Shown piece after piece: positions 7,575 to 15,514 of a DNA stretch of 64,000 bases. The DNA comes from Desulfovibrionaceae bacterium. Lineage in GTDB: Bacteria; Desulfobacterota; Desulfovibrionia; Desulfovibrionales; Desulfovibrionaceae. The stretch spans positions 1 through 64,000 of the forward strand of contig JAQVCS010000009.1 in the NCBI GenBank assembly GCA_028689675.1. Direction: 5' to 3'. The notes beneath the pieces are model-generated. The model did no database searches, was not told where the DNA came from, and saw only the letters and a list, made by a program, of their open reading frames with translations. The number at the start of each line of letters is the position of its first letter. Positions within the stretch are counted from its first letter, which is position 1. Position numbers and translations under genes: made by a program.

Positions 7575-10115
7575 CTATACCTTATCTGGTAGTTTATAAT
7601 AAGTATTCCTACTAGCACCGTCCTTAACAATTATCTTGGCATCACAAAGAGTCTTCAGTATCTTACCCGCTTTGTCCTCCTTGCAATCAAGCAAGACCTC
7701 AATATCCTCACGCTTGACACTCCCTTTAGAAGTAATATGCTCCACAACTTTCCGTTCATCGGGTGAAAGGTCGGTGTTCACCTGAGAAGGATAGCTGAGT
7801 TCTGCGGCCTTAACTTGGCTGGCAATATCCTCCTCTGCTGGCTGAAATTCACCTTCCAGCACTTTCCACTGTCCATCTATCGGCAAATGAGTAATCACAA
7901 AGTTGCCCTCTGCACGGGGCAATACCTTAGTTTTTTCCAAAGTCATATATACCAATGGACCTTTTGCCAACATAGCTTCCTGAATTTTTTCATTACCTTC
8001 CCATTCGGTAGGATTTACAGGCATCAGCTTAAAGATATTTTTAGAAAGCGCACCCAGCTCAATCGCACCAAGGAATTCTTTACCGCTTTTTTCAGCATGA
8101 TGGACAATAAAGACGGCTATACCCTTGTTTTCTAGACTGTTTATAAAGCCCATTATCACACTTGGATTTTGTTTAGACTTGGGGAACAAAGAAAGGAGGT
8201 TATCAATGATAATCACGTCAATTCCACATTGGACTGCGGCATTCGCCAGCATCATCGGTGCATCAGGATCACCAAGCGTATGGCTATCCAGCGACTTATA
8301 GAGAAAAGCCTCTTGCACCTGCTGCTTAGACCGCAAATCACCACCATACAACTGACATAACCGCCCTCCCGTTCTGACACTGTCTTGCTCACCATCCAGA
8401 TAATAAACTTTTTTTCCTCCAGCAGAGCGGAGACCAAACGCGGAACCGCCGCAAATCATGGCTCTTGCAATTTCAAGGGCTGTATAACTTTTCCCCACAT
8501 TTGAAGGTCCCCAAAGCAATGTCAGGTTACCCTTTGTAATAAGCGCATCCAGTTCATTTTCGATACGCAAAGGCTTCAGACCACCTAATGCTAGTGACTG
8601 TGGCATAAATAGATCGGTTTGGATTGTAGGGACGTGTCTCTCGGCAGACTTGCGTTTTTTAAAGACGCCCATATCCTGTTCCCATTTCACGAAATCATCA
8701 TAAGGGATGGCTTCATCCACTATACTCCGAAGTAACTGAGATGGCTGTTTTTTATCCTCTAAGTAAATTGAGTTTTTCAGGAGCATATTTTCTTCCTCAG
8801 ATACTCCGTCAATGCCTTCAGTCAAGTTGCAGGCAGGCTGCGAATGTAACAGGAAGCGCGTGTAGACCTTGAAAGACCGAGATATCCTTTTCAGTTTTTT
8901 AGCATACACTCCCACTCTTGCTAGTTCTAGTTTTGAAGGAGCTGTCACAAGCACCACATCATGACCATATAGGTAATTCAAGGGAAGCATCTTTAACTTT
9001 TTATCTGGATGGGCTGTTATAATAATTTCAGCGGAATTGTTCAAAACGATCTCATTACGTTGTCGCTGAAGGATGAGAGCTGTTCGTATGTCTTGACACA
9101 GTACGATAGTGGAGAAGGGATATTTCCCTATTAAGTGTTGGTTGAGGAATAAACTGGTCGGCTTGACTTTGCTGATACTGAGTTCTTGATAACCTACAGT
9201 GGCAGGGAGACAGAAATCGCAATCGTTGGCAGTTCCTGAAAGATGATACCTAACAACAGCACCGATAGTCTGGCCAGCATTGCCCAAAATGTTATACGTC
9301 TCCATGAGCTTTACACAGGCAGAGCCACTGGGCAAGGCAGTAAGCGATAAATAGTCTGGGATGGCATTGCTGAGCATACTCTTTTCTGCATACTCAGCGG
9401 CGTGCTGTACATTTGTGAAATCAATTAAATTTTTGTATTGGAGTCCGACAATCTTCGCCAAAGTGGCAATCGCATCAAGACGGGAAATGTTGAACACATC
9501 ACAGAGCAGGTCTACCCAAATTCCTTGTTTTTTCTGTGTCCAATTCTTAGTCCAGTATAACTGCCCGTATTTGTTGACGCCACCAGAAAGATGTAGGCTA
9601 TATTCGTTAATGTTAAGCAAGCTCTTGAGAATATTATTTTTATCGGACAGATATTGGATGGTTGCTTCCCTGTTGACCAACTCCATAAAAATTTCTATGA
9701 GCAATAGCTCATCGTCTAGCCCATGTATGTTAATCGTGTTCTCTGTGCCGATGGCCTGATTAAAGGCAGGGGAGAAAGCCGCTCCGCCGCGAAGCTGAGG
9801 TATATGTTCACCGCCCACTGTTTCTTTAGCTTCAGGCAAATTTTCCCAGTGTACCACATACAACTTTAAGATTCCGAAGGGAGTGGGGAACCATTTTGAG
9901 TCTGAGGACTGGAGGCATATATGGTGATAGTTGGATGAAGGCATTATCGCAGACGAAACGCATCGCTTTGTATCGTCTGTCACACCAATCACTTCCCTTG
10001 CCGTTGTATCGATGACGTTACTGCTGACTGTTGTAGTCGAGACTGTTTGTGTTTCCGTGTCAGCACTCAGAATTGTATGCTGGTTCGTAAAAGCTTTGAA
10101 AAAATCTATTTCCAT
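7575..10115 (-). CDS. RepA/RecA-like hexameric helicase (AAA_25) with N-terminal primase-associated region
   Basis: 846 residues from ATG 10115, with AGGAG 7 nt upstream; the longer in-frame start at 10154 lies inside a dyad and lacks a ribosome site. Residues about 70-470 are not recognised with confidence. A TOPRIM-like strand pattern (STIVLCQDIRTALIL near 335-349) and a possible Cys pair (DCDFC) hint at a primase-associated domain. A RecA-fold ATPase follows: Walker A GPSNVGKSY at 536-544 and Walker B VIIIDN at about 634-639, then FIVHHAEK, as in RepA-type helicases. The last 65 residues look like a winged helix. It probably loads or unwinds at the island's origin together with the AEP primase. 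A decayed paralogous segment lies at 10411-10575. Confidence 0.8.
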   Translation of the reverse strand: MEIDFFKAFTNQHTILSADTETQTVSTTTVSSNVIDTTAREVIGVTDDTKRCVSSAIMPSSNYHHICLQSSDSKWFPTPFGILKLYVVHWENLPEAKETVGGEHIPQLRGGAAFSPAFNQAIGTENTINIHGLDDELLLIEIFMELVNREATIQYLSDKNNILKSLLNINEYSLHLSGGVNKYGQLYWTKNWTQKKQGIWVDLLCDVFNISRLDAIATLAKIVGLQYKNLIDFTNVQHAAEYAEKSMLSNAIPDYLSLTALPSGSACVKLMETYNILGNAGQTIGAVVRYHLSGTANDCDFCLPATVGYQELSISKVKPTSLFLNQHLIGKYPFSTIVLCQDIRTALILQRQRNEIVLNNSAEIIITAHPDKKLKMLPLNYLYGHDVVLVTAPSKLELARVGVYAKKLKRISRSFKVYTRFLLHSQPACNLTEGIDGVSEEENMLLKNSIYLEDKKQPSQLLRSIVDEAIPYDDFVKWEQDMGVFKKRKSAERHVPTIQTDLFMPQSLALGGLKPLRIENELDALITKGNLTLLWGPSNVGKSYTALEIARAMICGGSAFGLRSAGGKKVYYLDGEQDSVRTGGRLCQLYGGDLRSKQQVQEAFLYKSLDSHTLGDPDAPMMLANAAVQCGIDVIIIDNLLSLFPKSKQNPSVIMGFINSLENKGIAVFIVHHAEKSGKEFLGAIELGALSKNIFKLMPVNPTEWEGNEKIQEAMLAKGPLVYMTLEKTKVLPRAEGNFVITHLPIDGQWKVLEGEFQPAEEDIASQVKAAELSYPSQVNTDLSPDERKVVEHITSKGSVKREDIEVLLDCKEDKAGKILKTLCDAKIIVKDGASRNTYYKLPDKV

Positions 10116-10130
10116 GACGTGTCTCCTGTC

Positions 10131-10164
10131 CTCGTGCAGCGTGATTTTTGCCACGCTGCACGAG
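10131..10164. promoter_or_regulatory. Perfect 13-bp dyad before the helicase gene
   Basis: CTCGTGCAGCGTG (10131-10143) and CACGCTGCACGAG (10152-10164) are separated by 8 nt. The dyad ends about 15 nt before the helicase start and begins 10 nt past the stop of the small upstream gene. No T-run follows on the minus strand, so an operator, or an mRNA hairpin next to the ribosome site, fits better than a terminator. Confidence 0.6.
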
Positions 10165-10174
10165 AAACCGTTTG

Positions 10175-10357
10175 TTAATCTTTCTGATAAAGTGTAATTT
10201 TAAACCCCCAAACAGTTATTGGACGTGCTTCAAGGTCTATCTTTTTGTATTCGGGGTGTTTTTCTATCACTTCGTTAAGGGTGTCAGAAATTGCTTTCGG
10301 TAAGTTTTCCAGTGTTACCGAATCAACTTGGTTTTGATAATTATTATCGATATCCAA
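10175..10357 (-). CDS. Small hypothetical protein
   Basis: 60 residues if translation starts at TTG 10357, which has a perfect AGGAG 6 nt upstream. The first in-frame ATG (10426) has no ribosome site and overlaps the decayed paralogue. The product is acidic with a short C-terminal RPITVWGFKITLYQKD segment. I do not recognise a family. It is followed by the 13-bp dyad and the helicase gene and is probably co-transcribed with it. Confidence 0.5.
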   Translation of the reverse strand: MDIDNNYQNQVDSVTLENLPKAISDTLNEVIEKHPEYKKIDLEARPITVWGFKITLYQKD

Positions 10358-10410
10358 AGTAGACTCCTTTGCATCAACAAGGATGCATAAATTGTGAATA
10401 AATTCATAAA

Positions 10411-10575
10411 TCAAGCAGTTATACATAAGGCAATCGCCGTCCGCATATCTTGGCAGAGCAGAATTATAGCAGAGGGATATTTCACCATTAAATGCTGGTT
10501 TAAAAAGTGCGCTGTGGGCTTATACTTGTCCATACATAGCGTACCCTTGTCGACTGTTGCGGGAAGGCAGAATAT
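10411..10575 (-). pseudogene. Fragment paralogous to the island helicase
   Basis: The minus strand between stops at 10576-10578 and 10411-10413 translates as IFCLPATV, then KYKPTAHFLNQHLMVKYP, then LLCQDMRTAIAL. It aligns with residues about 300-350 of the intact helicase (DFCLPATV, KVKPTSLFLNQHLIGKYP, VLCQDIRTALIL). The match is clear at protein level and partly at DNA level. The fragment has no start, no ATPase part and ends in a premature stop, so it is the relic of a second copy. Confidence 0.75.
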
Positions 10576-10720
10576 TTATTTTGGTGATAGCCTTGGCTGC
10601 AATCTGTAAATACACTATTATTATAAATAGTTACACAAACTTCGGTTTACGGCATTACAGTAAGATATTGTTTTAAAGTGATAATTCGTATAGGTATAGC
10701 TAACTGCAATAGGATAACGA

Positions 10721-10966
10721 TTACTTATAAGCCCCCTTGTCCTTCGGAGATTTCTCCGAAAAAAACCAAGCTAAAAAGCGATCACGAATAATTAAAACTT
10801 TTCTCTGGGATATTTTTTCGAAGCACTCCGCAGGAATGCGCTTGGCTGAACGCATATTCTGGATCGTACGCCAGCGTATAATTCCACTTGATAGGCGATC
10901 GACGTCCTTGCCCAGAAAAATTTCAGGCATATTCATATTGAGTTGCTCATATAGAACAGAAGACAT
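10721..10966 (-). CDS. Small HTH protein, AlpA/Cox-like
   Basis: 81 residues with GAAGGAG 5 nt before ATG 10966. The pattern GKDVDRLSSGIIRWRTIQNMR, then RIPAECFEKISQRKVLIIRDRFLAWF, fits a short DNA-binding fold: HTH, basic segment, then a hydrophobic helix ending in LAWF, like excisionase-type proteins. It is a candidate regulator of the downstream helicase operon. The family call is tentative. Confidence 0.6.
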   Translation of the reverse strand: MSSVLYEQLNMNMPEIFLGKDVDRLSSGIIRWRTIQNMRSAKRIPAECFEKISQRKVLIIRDRFLAWFFSEKSPKDKGAYK

Positions 10967-11186
10967 TAGCTCTCCTTCAGTTGTAGTTGAATAGTCTCAC
11001 CAAATTTTTGGTAAGAAGTAAGACCCCCTTCTAAAGGGGATAAGCGGCCTCAAATTGCCATAGGTGGGAGGCTTGCAAATTCAGGAGAGATCGCGTAGTC
11101 ATAACTTGCGATGATTGGCGATGTAACCGTTGCAGCGGTTATCTCCTAAATTCGAGCCCAAGTATCCTCAGTGGTGTATTTGGGCT
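10967..11186. other. Hairpin-rich intergenic region
   Basis: No gene seen. Dyads include ACCAAATTTTTGGT near 11001, CCCC/GGGG near 11025-11040, GCCTC/GAGGC near 11048-11073, AACCG/CGGTT near 11124-11140, and AGCCCAA/TTGGGCT at 11155-11186. The last directly follows the stop of the zinc-finger gene and may end its transcript, although no T-run follows. Confidence 0.4.
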
Positions 11187-11882
11187 TTAACTTTCTAAAG
11201 ATTTTTCCCTCCTTGCGCGATTTCTGCAGACTTGCCCACAGTAAAGCCCATCGCGATTTTGGATAAACAGGTTGCTACAGCCTTCACAGATTCGAACTCG
11301 TTCAAGTATTTTACCCTTTCCTGAGGCTAATAGGTTCATCATGTTCACTGCGACATGAAGGTCTATGTCCAGTTTTACTGGGCGATAGTCCATTTGCCAG
11401 TTATACGCATATAAAAAGCAGTCTTGATTTTTACATGCCGTATATATGCTTCCCAGCAGCTCTTCCAAGTCTTTTTTGCGGATATTCCCTCCATACTCTG
11501 CCGATGTAAGCACAAAATCCCTGTAATGGTTTGCGCACTCATCAAGCGATTTTATCCTATCATCATAGGACGTATCTCCAGGCTTGACCAGTTTAGAAAT
11601 GAAGTCGTTGACTTCTTTCTCGCTTGGAGCGAGCCCTTCGCTAGTTTCCCTAAGGGATTCTATGAACCCAGGGTTTCTACACGCCTCCAGATCGCAGCAG
11701 ATTTTTTCCCCTTTGAAGGCAAAAAAGGCATCACTAGGCCTAAGAAAATGCACTGTCCGTATTTCGCTCTGCTTTAGCCAGCTACGGAAGCGCGACATCT
11801 CTTCAGGAGCTATATCGCGACACCCATTGATGAAGCCAAGGATAAAATCTGCCTGTTGCTTATCTGACTGTGTAAGATTCAT
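11187..11882 (-). CDS. Zinc-finger protein of the CGNR/treble-clef type
   Basis: 231 residues from ATG 11882; AAGGAGGA is 4-5 nt upstream, which I prefer to the open extension to 11903. The C-terminus holds RICEGCSNLFI, then YCGQVCRNRARR, a CxxC-CxxxC treble-clef finger seen at the ends of CGNR-type putative DNA- or RNA-binding proteins. The N-terminal 180 residues are helical and unrecognised. It is the island gene nearest to the tRNA. The role is unknown; a regulator is plausible. Confidence 0.65.
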   Translation of the reverse strand: MNLTQSDKQQADFILGFINGCRDIAPEEMSRFRSWLKQSEIRTVHFLRPSDAFFAFKGEKICCDLEACRNPGFIESLRETSEGLAPSEKEVNDFISKLVKPGDTSYDDRIKSLDECANHYRDFVLTSAEYGGNIRKKDLEELLGSIYTACKNQDCFLYAYNWQMDYRPVKLDIDLHVAVNMMNLLASGKGKILERVRICEGCSNLFIQNRDGLYCGQVCRNRARREKSLES

Positions 11883-12075
11883 ACTTCCTCCTTGTCTTGG
11901 CAACCTACTCTAGCCGCCCCACGTTGTCAAGAATACTTGCCATATTTTTTAATGATGGCAAAAAATAATAATATATGCATAAGTAAAAATATGCGCATAA
12001 AGTAAAAATATACGCACACAGCAAAGAGGAATGGCTCGGCTCTCCCTCAAAGAAGGGAAAGCGGGCTCCTTTTGA

Positions 12076-12285
12076 CGGAGAGCCGCAAGCCCCTTTAAAG
12101 CCATGAAAATGCTTGGGAGAACACTGGTTTCGTGGAAAGAAGAGGTTGCAAGGATGTTCAGATTCGTCAAAGGAAATGGAATCACAGAAGGATTTCATAG
12201 AAAAATTAAACTGCTACAGCGGCGAGCTTACGGTTTCAGGAACTTCGAAAATTACCGCTTGGGCGTCCGCGTATTGTGCGACTAA
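12076..12285 (+). pseudogene. C-terminal remnant of an ISL3-family transposase
   Basis: The plus frame reads FKAMKMLGRTLVSWKEEV, then GNGITEGFHRKIKLLQRRAYGFRNFENYRL. This is the characteristic C-terminal end of ISL3/IS204-type DDE transposases. The frame is closed upstream by TGA at 12073-12075, and most of the catalytic domain is absent. TTGACGGAGAG occurs at both sides (about 12072 and 12341). It marks the junction between the island and tRNA-Thr. The rest of 11883-12464 holds no other gene I can support. Confidence 0.75.
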
Positions 12286-12464
12286 AAAACTTGAACGCAG
12301 AGATTCGGAATTGGCCCTTTTGGACGCTTGCCCTGTTTCTTGACGGAGAGTCTCTTATACCTCCATCTTCAATGTGAAGCCACAGAGCCCACCAATTTTC
12401 ACGACTTTACACCCTCCATACCGTAAAAAAGGGTGGCTACGGGGTGGCTGGAAACCCTTAGGCG

Positions 12465-12499
12465 CAAAAAAGCCCCTACGGTATAAACCGTAAGGGCTT
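12465..12499 (-). terminator. Terminator of tRNA-Thr
   Basis: AAGCCCCTACGG (12470-12481) pairs with CCGTAAGGGCTT (12488-12499), one wobble, with a 6-nt loop. On the minus strand six T follow (A-run 12465-12470). It begins 9 nt after the encoded CCA. Confidence 0.85.
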
Positions 12500-12507
12500 G
12501 TATTTAC

Positions 12508-12583
12508 TGGAGCCTTTGACCGGGATTGAACCGGTGACCTCATCCTTACCAAGGATGCACTCTACCGACTGAGCTACAAAGGC
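12508..12583 (-). tRNA. tRNA-Thr (anticodon GGU)
   Basis: 76 nt including an encoded 3' CCA. The acceptor stem GCCTTTG/CAAAGGC is perfect, followed by a D-arm AGCTCAGTCGGTAGAGT. The anticodon stem CATCC/GGATG has loop TTGGTAA, giving anticodon GGT. The T-arm is CCGGTTCAATCCCGG. The AT-rich island lies on its 3' side, as expected if it integrated at the tRNA end. I did not find a second copy of the tRNA 3' end in the window. Confidence 0.95.
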
Positions 12584-12651
12584 ATTGTCATTGCGACAAG
12601 AGGTTGTTTATAGCAAAGTGCTGCCAGCGTCAAGAAAATTTTATAAAAAAT

Positions 12652-13209
12652 TTATTTTTGCTGGCGAAATATTGGCTGCAATGCGCGAAAGAGCTCGCGC
12701 GATGCCGTGGTTTTTTCTTTTTGGCTTTGTTCATCACGCGCGGCTTGGGCAAGACTGTGCAGGCTTTGGCGCTGGCGCTGGCCTTCTTCACCCGCGGGCA
12801 GGGGCAGCTGTGCCAGCAGGGCTTCCCATTCGGTAGCGGGGGTTTCCAGCAAAGCCGTGCGCAGGCGCTCTGCCTGATGGAACACGCGCATATCCTGCGT
12901 GTGCCCCAAAAGCATGGCATCTAATGCCGCGCGTATGGCCTCGCTGTCGGCCTCGCGCATGAGGCGCCCAATATATTGCAGCTGACGGCGGCGGCCTTCT
13001 TTGCTGTTCACCCGCGCCAGCTCGGCAAAGGCCTCGTGCAGGTCGGGGGTGAGGGGGAGCTTGCCAAGGTGCGAAATAGGCAATTTGGCCAATTCCTCAC
13101 CCAATTTTTGCAATGCTGTGCTGTCGCGCTTTTTTTGTGAACGGCTTACATAGGCCTCGTCCCCATCCTGCGCTTCCTTATTCCACTGATACACATTTTT
13201 CTTGGCCAT
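12652..13209 (-). CDS. darP: Ribosome-associated protein DarP/YjgA (DUF615)
   Basis: 185 residues from ATG 13209 (AGGAAG upstream). The family hallmarks are present: VSRSQKKRDSTALQKLGEEL, then GKLPLTPDLHEAF, then EGRRRQLQYIGRLMR, followed by a helical C-terminal bundle. The family binds late 50S assembly intermediates in gammaproteobacteria (DarP). It is the first core gene on the chromosome side of tRNA-Thr. The 13210-13390 stretch upstream holds no gene. Confidence 0.85.
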   Translation of the reverse strand: MAKKNVYQWNKEAQDGDEAYVSRSQKKRDSTALQKLGEELAKLPISHLGKLPLTPDLHEAFAELARVNSKEGRRRQLQYIGRLMREADSEAIRAALDAMLLGHTQDMRVFHQAERLRTALLETPATEWEALLAQLPLPAGEEGQRQRQSLHSLAQAARDEQSQKEKTTASRELFRALQPIFRQQK

Positions 13210-13390
13210 GAACTTCCTGCGGGGCAGCCCGCCGCAACGCAACAACCTGCGTTGTTAAAATATTATCTTTATCATGCTGCACAGAGCAGGCACAATAGCA
13301 AGCAATAAAACAAAAAATTCCCGCCGCCATGCGCATGCACTTATGGCAGCAAAGCTGACTGTAGATTGAACCATGCCTTTACAAAAAAAG

Positions 13391-14257
13391 CTACAAAAAT
13401 ATGCCCAGCACCACACCCAGCAGCACCACGGGGGAAATAATGCCATTTAGGGTGAAAAAGGCCATGTTCACACGGCTTAAATCATCTGGCTTTACCAAGC
13501 GGTGCTCCCACAGCAGCACCAAAGAAACGAGCAGCCACACCCCGTACCACCACACAGAAAGCCCAGCACTGACGCCAGCCAAGAGCAAAAAGAGTGATGT
13601 CACCGCATGGCAAAAGGCCGCAATGACCAGCCCGCCCTGTATGCCAAAATGCACAGGAACAGAATGTAAGCCCTGCTCTTTGTCAAATTCCACATCCTGA
13701 CAGGAATAAAAAATGTCAAAGCCAGCCGTCCAAAAGGTGACAGCGCAAAAAAACAACAGGGGAGTCAAGTGCAGTGTGGGGTTTATAGCCACCCAGCCAG
13801 CCAAAGGGGCAAGCCCCAGCGTTGCCCCCAGCCAAAAATGGCACAGCCACGAGAAGCGCTTTACATAGCTATAGCCAGCGGCAAATAACAAGGCTGGCAC
13901 AGCAAGGTAGAGGCACAGGCTGTTCAAGGCAGCGCAGCAAGCAATAAAGAGCAGCCCTGTTACAGCACAAAAAGCCCACGTTTGTGCGGGGCTTATTTCC
14001 CCCGTTACCAAAGGGCGTTGTGCCGTGCGGGGGTTAAGGCGGTCAAAACGCACATCGGCCACACGGTTAAAGGCCATGGCAAAAGAGCGCACCGCCACCA
14101 TGCCCAGCGTTAAAAAAAGCAAAGGCTGCCACGCGGGCAAAGCCCCAGCGGCCAAAAAAGCCCCTGCCCATGCAAAAGGCAAGGCAAAAATGGAATGTTC
14201 AATTTTCACCATGCGGCATAACGCGCCCACGGTGCCAAAAGGTGTTGTTACGGCCAT
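13391..14257 (-). CDS. UbiA-family 4-hydroxybenzoate-type prenyltransferase, probably menaquinone (MqnP-like)
   Basis: 288-residue integral membrane protein with about eight hydrophobic helices. The two Asp-rich motifs of UbiA enzymes are visible: NRVADVRFDRLNPRT near residue 64 and DIFYSCQDVEFDKEQG near 180. These bind the prenyl diphosphate through Mg2+. Sulfate reducers make menaquinone, commonly by the futalosine route, whose prenylation step is done by a UbiA-like MqnP; that assignment is inference. The ribosome site AAAGGA overlaps the stop of the MogA-like gene, so the two form an operon. Confidence 0.85.
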   Translation of the reverse strand: MAVTTPFGTVGALCRMVKIEHSIFALPFAWAGAFLAAGALPAWQPLLFLTLGMVAVRSFAMAFNRVADVRFDRLNPRTAQRPLVTGEISPAQTWAFCAVTGLLFIACCAALNSLCLYLAVPALLFAAGYSYVKRFSWLCHFWLGATLGLAPLAGWVAINPTLHLTPLLFFCAVTFWTAGFDIFYSCQDVEFDKEQGLHSVPVHFGIQGGLVIAAFCHAVTSLFLLLAGVSAGLSVWWYGVWLLVSLVLLWEHRLVKPDDLSRVNMAFFTLNGIISPVVLLGVVLGIFL

Positions 14258-14262
14258 GGTGT

Positions 14263-15039
14263 TTATCCTTTATAGGCAACAGCGCAATCTGTGGTGTCAC
14301 CCTGTAATTTATCCAAAGCATGGGGCAAGGCAGGCAGCACCGCGGCAAGGTTTTCCACCACGGCCTTATGCGAGCCCGGCAAATTGATGATAATACTCTT
14401 GCCCAGCACCCCGGCCAAAGCCCGCGAAAGTGCCGCATGCGGCGTTTTGCTCAGGCTGGCCTGCATCATGGCCTGCACAAAACCCGGCAGGCCATATTCC
14501 AGCACACGCGCCGTTGCCTGTGGCGAAACATCACGCGCCCCAAGCCCCGTGCCCCCTGTAGTGCAAATACAATCATAGCCCTGCCCTGCCAGCTCATGCA
14601 GCAGGCAGGAAAGCTGCGCGGCGTCATCGGGCAGCAAAAAGCCCTGTGCGTGGGCAAGGGGCATGATTTGGCGCACCATGGCCTCTATGGCAGGGCCGCT
14701 GCTGTCTTCTCGCAAGCCCTGCGAGCCTTTGTCGGACAAAGTTACCCATGCCAAGGCTCTGCCCCTGCGCTGGCTTTGCAGGCTAAGCTCCCCGCCAGCA
14801 CAAGGCTGCACAGCCTGCAATAAAGGGCAAAAAAGGGCATGCGGGCTTGGGCATGCGGGCAGCACAGCCCGCCCTGTCACCAAAAAGAGCACCTCGCCAT
14901 TATGGCATAATTCTGTTCCCACAGGCAGCTGTGGCACAGGCAGCTGTGTGCAATGTGCCGCCATGCCGCGCACTGCCCCCGCAGCCAAGGGCAACACCTG
15001 CCCAGCGGCGCACGGGGCGCTTGTCAATTGTATTTCCAT
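14263..15039 (-). CDS. MogA/MoaB-type molybdopterin biosynthesis protein with N-terminal extension
   Basis: 258 residues from ATG 15039 (GAGAGGAAG upstream). Residues about 95-258 are a MoaB/MogA fold: LSDKGSQGLREDSSGP, then CTTGGTGLGARDVSPQAT, then IINLPGSHKAVVENL, the adenylyl/molybdopterin-binding signature. The first about 90 residues are Cys-rich and not part of standard MogA. They may be a small beta-domain akin to MOSC, but I cannot confirm it. Molybdenum/tungsten enzymes (formate dehydrogenases and others) are abundant in this type of organism. It is upstream of, and coupled to, the prenyltransferase gene. Confidence 0.8.
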   Translation of the reverse strand: MEIQLTSAPCAAGQVLPLAAGAVRGMAAHCTQLPVPQLPVGTELCHNGEVLFLVTGRAVLPACPSPHALFCPLLQAVQPCAGGELSLQSQRRGRALAWVTLSDKGSQGLREDSSGPAIEAMVRQIMPLAHAQGFLLPDDAAQLSCLLHELAGQGYDCICTTGGTGLGARDVSPQATARVLEYGLPGFVQAMMQASLSKTPHAALSRALAGVLGKSIIINLPGSHKAVVENLAAVLPALPHALDKLQGDTTDCAVAYKG

Positions 15040-15514
15040 ACTTCCTCTCATACATACAATGCTTCTGCAAAAGGGCAGGCAGAGGGTACAGCTATGCTGC
15101 CACTGCCGCCCCAAGGCATATTGTACCCTCAAGGCCTATAGGTTACAAGGGGCAAGGGCAAGGCTCTTTATACATTGCCTTGCGGCGCAAAAAACATGGG
15201 CGGGCGCAGGCCTGCCAAGCAGCCTGTGCTCAAGGCTGTGCAGGGGCGTACTCCTTTCTCTGCATAGCCTTGCCGCGGGCACAATATTTTTTGCCAAAAA
15301 CCAAAGAGAGTGTATGCCCTGCACAAGCCTGTGCAAGAGGGCAATATTTTATGCACCAGTCAAGACAACAGCGCAGTATAGTTTCTGTAACGGCCTGAGC
15401 AGCAAGCACAATATTTTTGCTAACTGTTTATGCTGAAAGCACTATACCTTTTGCCCAAAGAGTATGCAGGCACAACACCCTGCCTGCTCCGCTTTTCAAT
15501 AAAAAAAGGACAGT
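15040..15514. other. Divergent intergenic region, mogA-like / murJ
   Basis: 475 bp without a supported gene. Three similar AT motifs occur in otherwise GC-rich sequence: CACAATATTTTTTGCC (about 15279), GGCAATATTTTATGC (about 15340) and GCACAATATTTTTGC (about 15406). They may be -10-like or protein-binding elements for the divergent genes. Confidence 0.4.

Noticed and set aside
10131..10164. parS site for the island ParB
   Set aside because: The dyad does not resemble the chromosomal parS palindrome (TGTTTCACGTGAAACA), so I only list it as an unassigned regulatory dyad.
12113..12343. 76-codon frame overlapping the transposase remnant
   Set aside because: It is an alternative frame of the ISL3 remnant, which gives recognisable transposase residues in the other frame.
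1..12583. Second copy of the tRNA-Thr 3' end as an attachment repeat
   Set aside because: Reading the island by eye I found no matching segment. It may lie left of the window.
14663..15436. 257-codon plus-strand frame across the mogA-like gene and intergenic region
   Set aside because: Low-complexity Cys/Ala/Arg-rich translation, no ribosome site, and opposite a gene with clear MoaB/MogA motifs.
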